Source: an uncultured Anaeroplasma sp. | Lineage (GTDB): Bacteria > Bacillota_I > Bacilli_A > Acholeplasmatales > Anaeroplasmataceae | Direction of reading: 5' to 3' | Assembly: GCA_947592005.1 (NCBI GenBank) | Contig: CANQDJ010000005.1 | Span: 1-62,190, forward strand | DNA: 62,190 bases | In this document: one piece after another, positions 62,156 to 62,190 of the stretch | Layout: every line of letters begins with the position of its first letter | Numbering within the stretch: position 1 is the first letter of the stretch | Notes under the pieces: model-generated | Databases searched by the model: none | Told to the model about the DNA's origin: nothing | The model's input: the letters and a program-made list of their open reading frames with translations, nothing else | Program-made: the position numbers and the translations under genes

Positions 62156-62190
62156 ACCATATCTATTGTTAAACCATACATGAAAGAAAG
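62133..62190 (+). promoter_or_regulatory. competing hairpins at the window edge
   Basis: TTTCTTTC (62134-62141) pairs with GAAAGAAA (62182-62189), and TATGGTT (62147-62153) with AACCATA (62172-62178), forming a long interrupted stem. ATGGTT-A-AACCAT (62148-62160) is an alternative local palindrome; GTTAAACCATA is also a direct repeat (62151-62161 and 62168-62178). Confidence 0.45.

Noticed and set aside
1-62190. CRISPR arrays, prophage or transposase genes
   Set aside because: No regularly spaced repeats and no integrase, transposase or phage structural proteins were seen.
1-62190. Mollicute genetic code (TGA as Trp)
   Set aside because: TGA closes several genes at the expected family length, and Trp is encoded by TGG throughout.

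Overview
The window is an AT-rich stretch of a bacterial chromosome, almost entirely coding and almost entirely on the + strand (only 10439-12854 is on the minus strand). TGA is used as an ordinary stop (for example at icd, the PanE-like gene and the DUF815 gene), so this is not the mollicute code. CcpA, T-box leaders on tyrS and asnB, GGAGG/GGTGAT ribosome sites, TGnTATAAT extended -10 promoters, MurC and a CvfB protein point to a low-GC Gram-positive of the Bacilli/Erysipelotrichia type. A bile-salt-hydrolase-like enzyme, an oxygen-sensitive ribonucleotide reductase, pyruvate:ferredoxin oxidoreductase and several pectin-active enzymes suggest an anaerobic gut commensal feeding on plant cell wall. 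The lineage is an inference; I cannot run a phylogeny.

Layout. 1-5003: pgi, then an nrdD-nrdG-dut nucleotide operon. 5115-7465: an intracellular GH28 polygalacturonase, rplS with a candidate L19 leader, and a CBS-domain protein. 7469-10382: a frameshifted ohrR-like regulator, an acyl-ACP thioesterase, a choloylglycine hydrolase and a small membrane protein. 10439-12854 (minus): an MFS permease and an apiosidase-like (DUF4038) glycosidase. 12967-16728: murC, ccpA and T-box-controlled tyrS. 16929-23067: a five-gene block acn-citZ-icd-(panE-like)-(mocR-like), which makes 2-oxoglutarate for glutamate. 23236-26495: a CvfB operon with two unknown small proteins, and an NfeD/SPFH membrane operon. 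26622-26786: tRNA-Asp and tRNA-Arg. 27085-34124: flavin reductase-like protein, DUF815 ATPase, T-box asnB, an orphan HEPN-like protein, typA and a cold-shock protein. 34221-44090: dapA, then three large surface lipoproteins, two of them PL1 pectate lyases. 44274-49581: nifJ, a bacterial Thg1-like 3'-5' polymerase and endonuclease IV. 49694-54101: a heterodimeric ABC exporter and a DegV protein. 54182-61938: an aromatic amino acid operon (aroF-tyrA-aroB-aroA-chorismate mutase-aroE-aroC) ending in a GltD-like oxidoreductase and a zinc-ribbon membrane protein. The last 200 bases hold a possible leader peptide with competing hairpins.

How the parts fit. Surface lyases (38249, 41808) would cut pectin outside the cell; the GH28 and DUF4038 enzymes lack signal peptides and would finish imported oligosaccharides. 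A cre-like box sits exactly 23 bases upstream of the -35 element, start to start, both at ccpA and at the lipoprotein operon, tying pectin use to CcpA. PFOR supplies acetyl-CoA, the citrate block makes 2-oxoglutarate, and the aro operon draws on central carbon. The most unusual items are the Thg1-like protein, the HEPN-like orphan, the pectin lipoprotein trio, start-occluding hairpins at murC and dapA, and the C-terminally short MocR in the citrate operon.
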